Part shown: in pieces, positions 48,409 through 60,794 of the stretch
Numbering within the stretch: position 1 is the first letter of the stretch
How the letters are laid out: each line of letters opens with the position of its first letter
Assembly (NCBI RefSeq): GCF_038502225.1
Contig: NC_091300.1
Coordinates: 48,686,489 to 48,750,488, forward strand
DNA from: Cherax quadricarinatus
Taxonomy: Eukaryota > Arthropoda > Malacostraca > Decapoda > Parastacidae
Reading direction: 5' to 3'
DNA: 64,000 nt
The notes under the pieces: generated by a model
What the model was told of the DNA's origin: nothing
Databases searched by the model: none
What the model saw: the letters and a program-made list of their open reading frames with translations, nothing else
Translations under genes and position numbers: made by a program

Positions 48409-48601
48409 TGACGTCACCCACGATGCTGCCCGACTTCATGACGTCACCTCGAGATGTCTGCTGACGTCACCTCGAGATGTCTGCTGACGTCACCTCGAGA
48501 TGTCTGCTGACGTCACCTCGAGATGACTGCTGACGTCACCTCGAGATGTCTGCTGACGTCACCTCGAGATGTCTGCTGACGTCACAGTGCTGCTGACGTC
48601 A
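48409..48601 (+). promoter_or_regulatory. Array of nine perfect CRE palindromes
   Basis: TGACGTCA at 48409, 48439, 48462, 48485, 48508, 48531, 48554, 48577 and 48594. Seven are spaced exactly 23 bp in a repeat with CCTCGAGATGTCTGC between them. TGACGTCA is the full cAMP-response element bound by CREB/ATF bZIP factors. Position inside an LTR element suggests enhancer function, by inference. Confidence 0.6.
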
Positions 48602-49719
48602 CCTCGCGACATCACGCCTGACATCACATGATGTCAACATCGAGTGTTCTAGTAATTATTTTAGTATTGTCGAGAAGATTGAGAGAAAATATATGTCGTG
48701 TGTTAATTAATTCCTCTCAGTCAGTGTTCTCACATGTTAGTGTACCGTATGTACAGCGGTGTGTTTTTAAAGTTTCCGTGTGTCCAGTGAGGTCTGAGCC
48801 TGACCTGAGTGGCACCACTGTGCTAAGTCACCCGTGTGACCAGTGTGTTTGACAGCTGATTACTCAGCCCTGAGCGTATGAGCCCTCTTGTACAGAAAGC
48901 TTTTATGCTCGTCGCTCGTGATGTTCTGCAGAATCGTACCTGCTACGATTCCCATCGAGATTTGTTTCACTTCACCTCCAGACCGTCAGAGTGCAGTTAT
49001 ATGTAGAGAAACAAGTCTGGGGACGCTTAGACTAACCTCTGCTATAACTCCAACTGTCGAGAGAATGACACGCTGTGTGAGCCTCGTGTCACAAGCTTCA
49101 GTGAGCAGCCTGCACAAAGATGATGTCACTTTGACTGCTAGCTCGCTCACTGCAGTCTGGTGTATGATGTTACGACTCCCAGATGTTTCGCCCAGTCGTC
49201 TCTGCCACGACTCGCTCCACAACTCGCTCCACGCTCGCCGGCAGTGACAGCCCAGCGACAGTACCAGTCGAGAAGTGTCCTCCTGAGTCGCTTGCCAGAA
49301 GTCCTGCCCAGTTGCCCAGTTTTGTCGACGCCTCACTCGAGGGCACCAGCATGTCGTGCCCCAGGTTGAGTGAAACCTGCAGCGACTCCTACGATGACTG
49401 CTTCACCGTTCCAGAGGAGACCGTAACCTGTTACGTCACAGCTCAGCTGCAGCGATGTCTCCCGTGTTGCAGTATCTGTCCAGACGCAGGAAGGCGTGCA
49501 GTGATGCCCTTCGACGCTCACTGCCTATGACCACGATGTTTAGTACACCCCACATGTTTTTTCTTCCCTCCCTGTAGGAAGTTTTTTTTCCATGTCCATA
49601 TGTATATATATGTTTTTATTTTGTGTTCTGTGCCCTGTTCCTACGAGAGAGAGAGACCGAGTTTCTTTTACTACCAGTATTGTCGCGTCGGGACGACGCG
49701 CGGTAGGTGGCCGAGCGTA

Positions 49720-50040
49720 TGTAGACAGCCTGTACTGTCTGCACAGACAGCCCATGCTGTCTGCCAGCTTAGTTCATATTTCGCGCTATGCTGGTGCTGC
49801 CACCTAGGCCTTGCCACTTCAGTATGCCCAGACTTGCCTCGCTCTCACTCACACAGCGGCCTGGCATCAAGACACAAGGCCTCCCAGCTCTCTCTCGTGG
49901 GCATGGCCCTCCCGGGCCATGGGCACAAACACACAAGCCTGTGTAACCCACAACGACTTAACAATAAACAAAGAAGCCTCCGAAGACGTATATCATTTAA
50001 CCACCCGCTTGCAACACCTACCAAAACAAACATCGTTATA
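49720..50040 (+). repeat. Right LTR of the non-coding element
   Basis: 321 bp, nearly identical to the left LTR, ending TTATA before the GGAG target duplicate. A clear polypurine tract just upstream is not evident. Confidence 0.88.
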
Positions 50041-50059
50041 GGAGCAATTCGTAGATATC

Positions 50060-50568
50060 TCCGACTCTCAATAAATTTAAATTGTATAGAATATAAATTA
50101 AACAATATTTTGATCTGAAAAAAAGAAGAGTTATGTACCTAGCTGAGTTCATTTCTTTTAAAATGGTCATTTATTAGGTTGTTTTAGGTGTTAAGTTGCT
50201 TTATATTTTTTTTGTAGTTTCTTTCTTTTACGTCCTATTACTTTATACTTTATAGTTTTATATAAAAAATATAGCCTCACTGTTTTCATTTTTCAAATTT
50301 TGTCCTTTGTTTAATTTTAAGGTTAATGAACATTTGTAATTTCTTTAATAAATAAAATAAAAAAAAGAATGGCATAGCTATAACATTTAGAGCTAAGATT
50401 TAACTGGTTACTGAGCTTATATGTTGCATGCTTGCAATCCATATAACAAATATATAATTAGTTTATTTATAATTTGTTCCCTATATCGATATATAATTAA
50501 AGGAGTCGGAGTCGGAAGTGACATAAATAAAAGAGTCGAAGGTTTTGAGTGCCGACTCCACAGCCCTG
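50060..50568 (-). mobile_element. hAT-like transposon end
   Basis: Minus strand starts CAGGGCTGTGGAGTCGG at 50568-50552, the terminal sequence of a hAT-type family known to me from arthropods, followed by further CGACTCC repeats. The opposite end may be near 50060 (CTCCGACTCTCAATAAATTT) but no matching terminal repeat was established. No transposase. 50570-51280 shows nothing recognisable. Confidence 0.4.
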
Positions 50569-51594
50569 GCTTCCTCAAACTCTGAGCTGCCGTACCCAAC
50601 AGAACCGACGAATTTGACAGTGTCCTGTACTCCACCGTGCAGCACGTGTTGGTGGGCCTTATCAGTTATTAACCTATTCAGTCAATAATTCTTGTCACCA
50701 GTATAGGACGTATAGTACTTTCTAACATGAAGGAATTTTCAAACTTTCCTCTGCACCTCATAATATCATCAGAGTCCAAGTAGAGTCATAGAGTCCGGAC
50801 TAAGTTCTTTGTAGACTTGCTCCTAGTCTTCAGAAAATTATAGTCAACTGAAAATGCTTCTCTTTGTACTTGTTTTACCTAATATTTCACAGAATCTATA
50901 TGTTAATACCAAGTTCAAGGGCCCGTTAAGGGCCATTGACCCTTTTCAGAGAGAACTGGACCAGTACTGATAGCTGTTTCGCTCCCTCACTTGATATTGG
51001 AAGTCTTAGCATAAACTTTGTCAGGTTTATAACCAGACCACAGGAAACTTCAAAGCTGCTCAGAGGTCGAGGAAGGGTCAATATGATAGGTCAGCTGCGC
51101 CATGTTCCTTCACGAGGATCCTCCTGGTCCTCTTCCAGCAATCAGTGCTGGGTAATACTCTTCTGGCTAACCTTACGGATCCTTATAATATGAAGGTGAA
51201 GGTGAATCAACATACATATGAAGTGTATGTCTGGGACATACACATAAATCAACTTAAAGCATACAATGCTACAACAAGTGTATCTGTTATGTATAGGGAT
51301 GAGACGATACCAAGATTTTGGCCTATACCAATCACAATTTTCGGCCGATACCAATACTTTTCATATATTTTTTTGTTTTTAAAATTATGATGACTATGAT
51401 CAATATGTAAGGGAATACTTTTTGCATAATGGGTGTTAAATAAAACAGGAATTTTAAATACTAAATAACTTATTTTCTCTGAGATGATAATGTTATTGCT
51501 CATTACTTGGTCTATTGTGTTAGTTACTGGTTATCAAAGGCACTTATCGATAGTGTGTGTCTGTGTACTCCCCTATGAGCGTCCGTCTTTGTGG

Positions 51595-51597
<3 letters not shown>

Positions 51598-51648
<51 letters not shown>
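51598..51648. repeat. (GT)n microsatellite
   Basis: GT dinucleotides at the 3' end of LINE copy D. Confidence 0.97.
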
Positions 51649-53027
<1,379 letters not shown>

Positions 53028-53339
53028 TGTGTGTTTGCGTATTTTTCACAATCGTGAGATAAAACGTTGATATTGATATTTTTAAGCACATTCGTACATT
53101 AATATTTTAAAAAGTATCGGTTGGTATCGGCTGTCTTTTAACTGATACCGATACCATAGAATGGCAATTCCCAATGATACCAACACTTTGGCACATTCCA
53201 AAATATTGAACCCTGTGAACCTTGAGTTTAATTAATTGATTGATACGTTCTGTGGAGTTGGCATCTCTTTGAATAACTAAGAGATGTAATACAGGCCGCT
53301 TTATGTCTGATCTCTCTAATGACAAGGCCAACCAGGGTT

Positions 53340-55380
53340 TGTTGTTTCTTGATATGTTACAGACTGAGGTTCATTTCCTGCTCGAAAAAGATCTCATAGA
53401 AGCTTATTCATGAGCTTTACCTTGTATTCTTGTCCCTAAGACAGATGGAACGGGTGTGCACTGATTACTGTAGGGTAAATATTGTAGATGGAACTGAATA
53501 TCCTATACCTAGGATAAATGATATCACTGACCGAATGTGTCTAAGCTGGATATGTTAAGGGCTACTACCAAGTACCTTTGACAGAGCAAAACGGATCTTT
53601 GATTTTACAATAAGGGGAGATTATTCATTTATTAATAAACAGCATCAGGATGTGGAATGCACCTGCCACCTTTCATCACCTTATCTCTGATATAACAAAT
53701 GGTTTGCAGGGCGATGAAGCATTACTAGATGTCATTATTTCCTGGCACTGACACATTGAACTGCTGGAGGCCTTATTGTTATGATATGATAATTTCACCC
53801 ACTTGATGGTCAAGCAGGCAAAGAGTGACTTTGGACAAGCCAGTGTTATTTTCTTAGGCCATGCCATTGCTCGAGGTGAAATTTCATCTATCATGGCCAA
53901 AGTGTAGGCATGGGCGAATTTTAACATGCAATTTTCTCCAAGTTACTCCCATGTAGGGACTTTTCTGTAGAACACAACATACGCTATGCAACTGTACTGG
54001 AAACAAGGTTACTTAGCTGCACCCAGAAGACTCCTCTGACATGAAAAAGCTGTTCTACAATCCTGGAGCTGTTGAGAAATAAGGGTAAGTATATGACTGT
54101 CCCAAAGGAGCATATAGCAATATACATTCAGTAACTGAATACTGAACAGTTCCTTACTTTTCTGGGCTTGATGGCCTGCGGGTAACCGGATGTATGATAA
54201 ATCTGACTAGTCATACATTAGCTTTCAACTATGCAGTCAACTGAAGTAAACTGTGCCTAAACAGACTTACCTGGGTATTTGTATCGGACCCTTAAGTGTC
54301 ACCCGGATATCCGCTGTCTTGATTGAAGAATTTGTGTCTTATGGTGCACTGTTTGTTTGACGAATGTTTGCAACACTGCACACCACACTGTCTTTCAAGC
54401 TTGTTCTTTGTTTACAGTAATGTCACTACAGGAAGCTGCGCACACTTTTATGTAATCTACCGCGAATCAAGATTGTCTGAGAGGTCGAGAACGCACTGTT
54501 AGTTTCTTTTTTAAGGTCAGTGCATGCTTAACACACTCCTTGTACCAGTTCTTAACGCTTCATTCTCGGCTGCCCTCGACGTCTCTAGCTCCACAAAGGA
54601 TATGCTGATTCCAACAGTTTTCCCTTCCTTGTCAAACTTCAACAAAAAGCAATACAAAACGTTTGATTTCTTGTTGTCTGGACATAGATGTCAGTGTATA
54701 ATAGCAGTAACTTGTAAATCAATGGGTGCAGGGTTTTCCTTAATTTTCCTTCTACATTAAGAGATTAATTGTCTCTCATTAACCCACATTAGTTGAAACA
54801 CTGGTCAGCCGTGACGTGTCGTGCTTGACGCCCGTGTACAAACATGTGTTACAAATTAAACTTGTTGATCAGACGCTAGGTGACATCTGCCCTTTCTGAG
54901 AGGGTAGTCCCTCAGGGGTGAAAGGGGCTGAAAAGGGCTGAAGGGGGCCGATACCCCCCTCCCGGAGAAAACTTCTCCACATCCTATGTGGTTCCTCCCT
55001 TCACTTCACCTACCAGTCCAAAACAGAAGTTTGAATGGGATGAAGTTTGCCAGAGAACTTTTGAGCATTCGAAACATTAACTCTCCATGGCTCTGATAAT
55101 ACAGAGCCCTGATTTCAATGCTCCATCTATTGTGCAAGTGGATACAAGTGATTTGGGTATTGGGTGTGGTGTTGCTTCAAAAAATCAAATAGATGTTGCT
55201 CCCTGTGTGTTTCTACTTCGCAAAACTGAAGAAGCATCAGAAAATTCACAACACATCGTGAAAGAAGCACTCATCCTTGAACATTCTGAGGTGTACTGGG
55301 GATGTTGCTTCATAAGATCATGGTCTACTCGGACCAGAGGCCTAATACTTTCATAGACTGTAAAATAAAAATGTAAGTCT
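53340..55380 (+). pseudogene. Ty3/gypsy RT and RNase H relic
   Basis: Readable RT blocks: EVHFLLEKDLIEAYS and ILVPKTDGTG (53365-53455), then QAKSDFGQASVIFLGHAIA and EISSIMAKV (53815-53910). After about 1 kb of unrecognised or inserted sequence, QKFEWDEVCQRTFEHSKH (55025-55080) and MALIIQSPDFNAPSIVQVDT with SENSQHIVKEALILEHSEVY (55087-55300) give the RT/RNase H connection and RNase H start. D and E positions are partly kept; the YxDD region is not found. Many stops. A different, older lineage from the element at 33-42 kb. Confidence 0.7.
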
Positions 55381-55596
55381 TATGCGCCGGGCTCTGCGCG
55401 TCCAACCATTTAAAACTGATATTCAACACAAAGAGGCACAACAAAATATTACAGACACTTTCCAGGTTCCAAACAAATGACGATTATTTTTAATTTTCTT
55501 GTGTAACATCATATAGCATTATCAGTATAGTATTATTTTTTATATAATATTTACTGCTTTTTCACTTTGTAGTATAATGGCCATAAAAACTTTGTG

Positions 55597-58500
55597 TGTA
55601 ACTTACTGCACTACTAGCCGAGTAACTTACTGCACTACTAGCCGAGTAACTTTCTGCACTACTAGCCGAGTAACTTACTGCACTACTAGCCGAGTAACTT
55701 ACTGCACTACTAGCCGAGTAACTTTCTGCACTACTAGCCGAGTAACTTTTTGCACTACTAGCCGAGTAACTTACTGCACTACTAGCCGAGTAACTTACTG
55801 CACTACTAGCCGAGTAACTTACTGCACTACTAGCCGAGTAACTTACTGCCCTACTAGCCGAGTAACTTTCTGCACTACTAGCCGAGTAGCTTACTGCAAT
55901 ACTAGCCGAGTAACTTTCTGCACTACTAGCCGAGTAACTTTCTGCACTACTAGCCGAGTAACTTACTGCACTACTAGCCGAGTAACTTTCTGCACTACTA
56001 GCCGAGTAATTTACTGCACTACTAGCCGAGTAACTTTCTGCACTACTAGCCGAGTAACTTACTGCACTACTAGCCGAGTAACTTTCTGCACTACTAGCCG
56101 AGTAACTTACTGCACTACTAGCCGAGTAACTTACTGCACTACTAGCCGAGTAACTTTCTGCACTACTAGCCGAGTAACTTTCTGCACTACTAGCCGAGTA
56201 ACTTTCTACACTACTAGGCGAGTAACTTTCTGCACTACTAGCCGAGTAACTTACTGCACTACTAGCCGAGTAACTTTCTGCACTACTAGCCGAGTAAATT
56301 TCTGCACTACTAGCCGAGTAACTTTCTGCACTACTAGCCGAGTAACTTACTGCACTACTAGCCGAGTAACTTCCTGCACTACTAGCCGAGTAAATTTCTG
56401 CACTACTAGCCGAGTAACTTTCTGCACTACTAGCCGAGTAAATTACTGCACTACTAGCCGAGTAACTTTCTGCACTACTAGCCGAGTAACTTTCTGCACT
56501 ACTAGCCGAGTAACTTACTGCACTACTAGCCGAGTAACTTTCTGCACTACTAGCCGAGTAACTTTCTGCACTACTAGCCGAGTAACTTTCTGCACTACTA
56601 GCCGAGTAACTTTCTGCACTACTAGCCGAGTAACTTACTGCACTACTAGCCGAGTAACTTCCTGCACTACTAGCCGAGTAATTTTCTGCACTACTAGCCG
56701 AGTAACTTTCTGCACTACTAGCCGAGTAACTTACTGCACTACTAGCCGAGTAACTTTCTGCACTACTAGCCGAGTAACTTACTGCACTACTAGCCGAGTA
56801 ACTTTCTGCACTACTAGCCGAGTAACTTTCTGCACTACTAGCCGAGTAACTTACTGCACTACTAGCCGAGTAACTTTCTGCACTACTAGCCGAGTAACTT
56901 TCTGCACTACTAGCCGAGTAACTTACTGCACTACTAGCCGAGTAAATTTCTGCACTACTAGCCGAGTAACTTTCTGCACTACTAGCCGAGTAACTTTCTG
57001 CACTACTAGCCGAGTAACTTTCTGCACTACTAGTCGAGTAATTTTCTGCACTACTAGCCGAGCAACTTACTGCACTACTAGCCGAGTAACTTTCTGCACT
57101 ACTAGCCGAGTAACTTTCTGCACTACTAGCCGAGTAACTTACTGCACTACTAGCCGAGTAACTTTCTGCACTACTAGCCGAGTAACTTTCTGCACTACTA
57201 GCCGAGTAACTTACTGCACTACTAGCCGAGTAACTTACTGCACTACTAGCCGAGTAACTTACTGCACTACTAGCCGAGTAACTTACTGCCCTACTAGCCG
57301 AGTAACTTACTGCACTACTAGCCGAGTAGCTTACTGCAATACTGGCCGAGTAACTTTCTGCACTACTAGGCGAGTAACTTTCTGCACTACTAGCCGAGTA
57401 ACTTACTGCACTACTAGCAGAGTAACTTTCTGCACTACTAGCCGAGTAACTTACTGCACTACTAGCCGAGTAACTTTCTGCACTACTAGCCGAGTAACTT
57501 TCTGCACTACTAGCCGAGTAACTTTCTGCACTGCTAGCCGAGTAACTTTCTGCACTACTAGCCGAGTAACTTACTGCACTACTAGCCGAGTAACTTACTG
57601 CACTACTAGCCGAGTAACTTTCTGCACTACTAGCCGAGTAACTTTCTGCACTACTAGCCGAGTAACTTTCTGCACTACTAGCCGAGTAACTTTCTGCACT
57701 ACTAGCCGAGTAACTTACTGCACTACTAGCCGAGTAACTTTCTGCACTACTAGCCGAGTAACTTTCTGCACTACTAGCCGAGTAACTTTCTGCACTACTA
57801 GCCGAGTAACTTACTGCACTACTAGCCGAGTAACTTTCTGCACTACTAGCCGAGTAACTTTCTGCACTACTAGCCGAGTAACTTTCTGCACTACTAGCCG
57901 AGTAACTTACTGCACTACTAGCCGAGTAACTTTCTGCACTACTAGCCGAGTAACTTTCTGCACTACTAGCCGAGTAACTTTCTGCACTACTAGCCGAGTA
58001 ACTTTCTGCACTACTAGCCGAGTAACTTTCTGCACTACTAGCCGAGTAACTTTCTGCACTACTAGCCGAGTAACTTACTGCACTACTAGCCGAGTAACTT
58101 TCTGCACTACAAGCCCAGTAACTTTCTGCACTACTAGCCGAGTAACTTTCTGCACTACTAGCCGAGTAACTTTCTGCACTACTAGCCGAGTAACTTTCTG
58201 CACTACTAGCCGAGTAACTTACTGCACTACTAGCCGAATAACTTACTGCACTACTAGCCGAGTAACTTACTGCACTACTAGCCGAGTAACTTTCTGCACT
58301 ACTAGCCGAGTAACTTTCTGCACTACTAGCCGAGTAACTTACAGCACTACTAGCCGAATAACTTACTGCACTACTAGCCGAGTAACTTTCTGCACTACTA
58401 ACCGAGTAACTTACTGCACTACTAGCCGAGTAACTTTCTGCACTACTAGCCGAGTAACTTTCTGCACTACTAGCCGGGTAACTTACTGCACTACTAGCCG

Positions 58501-59090
58501 AGTAACTTTCTGCACTACTAGCCGAGTAACTTACTGCACTACTAGCCGAGTAACTTACTGCACTACTAGCCAAGTAACTTACTGCACTACTAGCCGAGTA
58601 ACTTTCTGCACTACTATCCGAGTAACTTACTGCACTACTAGCCGAGTAACTTTCTGCACTAATAGCCGAGTAACTTTCTGCACTACTAGCAGAGTAACTT
58701 ACTGCACTACTAGCCGAGTAACTTTCTGCACTACTAGCCGAGTAACTTACTGCACTACTAGCCGAGTAACTTACTGCACTACTAGCCAAGTAACTTACTG
58801 CACTACTAGCCGAGTAACTTACTGCACTACTAGCCAAGTAACTTACTGCACTACTAGCCGAGTAACTTACTGCACTACTAGCCGAGTAACTTTCTGCACT
58901 ACTAGCCGGGTAACTTACTGCACTACTAGCCGAGTAACTTACTGCACTACTAGCCGAGTAACTTACTGCACTACTAGCCGAGTAACTTACTGCACTACTC
59001 GCCAAGTAACTTACTGCACTACTAGCCGAGTAACTTACTGCACTACTAGCCAAGTAACTTTCTGCACTACTAGCCGAGTAACAACGCTGA
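55597..59090. repeat. 24-bp minisatellite (about 145 copies), open on both strands
   Basis: Unit GTAACTTWCTGCACTACTAG plus CCGA, where W is A or T in nearly equal use. Plus translation repeats VTYCTTSR/VTFCTTSR over 1180 codons (55577-59119); minus repeats SASSAVSY/SASSAESY over 1163 codons. The only frequent variation changes the amino acid on both strands, and no signal peptide, intron or other domain is seen, so a gene is unlikely. A marked variant series recurs 1440 bp (60 units) apart. Confidence 0.96.
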
Positions 59091-59377
59091 ACGTTTCACA
59101 TCTTGTATTTTTAAAGTGATAATAACTACAATGCTTCTTGCACTTGACAATTACTCTACGAACCTTCAAGTATTAATAACTGACCGGGGTGTGAAATTTG
59201 AAGACAAGTGGATTACCTGTTCTGAAGTTATACACGAAAAACTTAGATGACATTTATGAGTTCACTCAACTCACGAAATTTTAAAACGCTGTAGAAATAT
59301 GAGAATTATTTTTCATTTTTAATTTCTTTCTGCAGTGTCATTCATTTTAAAATTCTTTAAAAATCTTCCTTTAAAAT

Positions 59378-60140
59378 GGACTAGACTACGACTACCGCTA
59401 CTACCACCACTGCTAAAACTAGACTACGACTACCGCTACTACCACCATTGTTAAAACTAGACTACGACTACCGCTACTACCAACACTGCTACAACTAGAC
59501 TACGACTAACGCTACTACCACCACTGCTACAAATAGACTACGACTAACGCTACTACCACCACTGCTACAACTAGACTACGACTACCACTACTACCACCAC
59601 TGCTACAACTAGACTACGACTTTCACTACTACCACCACTGCTACAAATAGACTACGACTACCGCTACTACCACCACTGCTACAACTAGACTACGACTAAC
59701 GCTACTACCACCACTGCTAAAACTAGACTACGACTAACGCTACTACCACTACTGCTACAACTAGACTACGACTAACGCTACTACCACCACTGCTACAACT
59801 AGACTACGACTACCGCTACTACCACTACTGCTACAACTAGACTACGACTAACGCTACTACCACCACTGCTACAACTAGACTACGACTACCGCTACTACCA
59901 CCACTGCTACAACTAGACTACGACTAACGCTACTACCACCACTGCTACAACTAGACTACGACTAACGCTACTACCACTACTGCTACAACTAGACTACGAC
60001 TAACGCTACTACCACCACTGCTACAACTAGACTACGACTAACGCTACTACCACCACTGCTACAACTAGACTACGACTACCGTTACTACCACCACTGCTAC
60101 AACTAGACTACGACTACCGCTACTACCACCACTGCTACAA
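59378..60140 (+). repeat. 38-bp minisatellite (about 20 copies)
   Basis: Unit starting CTAGACTACGACTACCGCTA, itself made of degenerate NAC/CTN triplets, with an ACC/AAC variant. It is followed by TGC/ACT triplet-rich sequence to 60225. 59091-59377 shows nothing recognisable. Confidence 0.95.
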
Positions 60141-60283
60141 CTCCTCCTGCTGCTGCCACTACCACTACTACTACTGCGACATTACTTTTATCGTTATTAC
60201 TACAACTATAGCTGCTGCTACTACTAACTTAAATAAATTAAAATTCTCATGACTCCTTAATGACACAAGTTAAAACGTTGACA

Positions 60284-60511
60284 TGAGTGTGTGTGAGTGC
60301 GCGCGTACGTGTGTGTGTGTGTTAGTGTGTGTGTGTGTGTGTTAGTGTGTGTGTGTGTGTGTGTTAGTGTGTGTGTGTGTTAGTGTGTGTGTGTGTTAGT
60401 GTGTGTGTGTGTTAGTGTGTGTGTGTGTGTTAGTGTGTGTGTGTGTTAGTGTGTGTGTGTGTTAGTGTGTGTGTGTGTTAGTGTGTGTGTGTGTTAGTGT
60501 GTGCGTGTGTG

Positions 60512-60597
<86 letters not shown>

Positions 60598-60628
60598 CGT
60601 GTGTGCTGAGGTGTGTGCGTGTGCGTGC

Positions 60629-60718
<90 letters not shown>

Positions 60719-60730
60719 GTGTGTGTGTAC
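60284..60730. repeat. (GT)n microsatellite with GTTA interruptions
   Basis: GT tract with regular GTTA interruptions in 60320-60510 (12-20 bp spacing), then pure GT, lying at the 3' end of the intact LINE. Confidence 0.97.
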
Positions 60731-60794
60731 TCACCTATTTGTGGTTGCAGGGGTCGAGTCATAGCTCCTGGCCCCGCCTCTTCGCTGATTGCTA

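Larger units (their letters stand above)
47410..50040 (+). mobile_element. Non-coding LTR retrotransposon derivative (LARD-like)
   Basis: Direct repeats of 322 and 321 bp bound about 2 kb without gag or pol. It is flanked by GGAG at 47406-47409 and 50041-50044, and the sequence resumes as GGAGCAATTC, a continuation of the 27-bp unit, so the element inserted into that array. TGGTGACAGCGG (47734-47745) two bases after the left LTR is a probable primer site. It must rely on another element's proteins. Frames inside it are short and featureless. Confidence 0.85.

Noticed and set aside
55577..59119. Cys-rich 8-residue repeat protein, possibly antifreeze-, silk- or mucin-like
   Set aside because: Both strands are equally open, variation is amino-acid changing, and there is no signal peptide or flanking domain; kept only as a finding to test.
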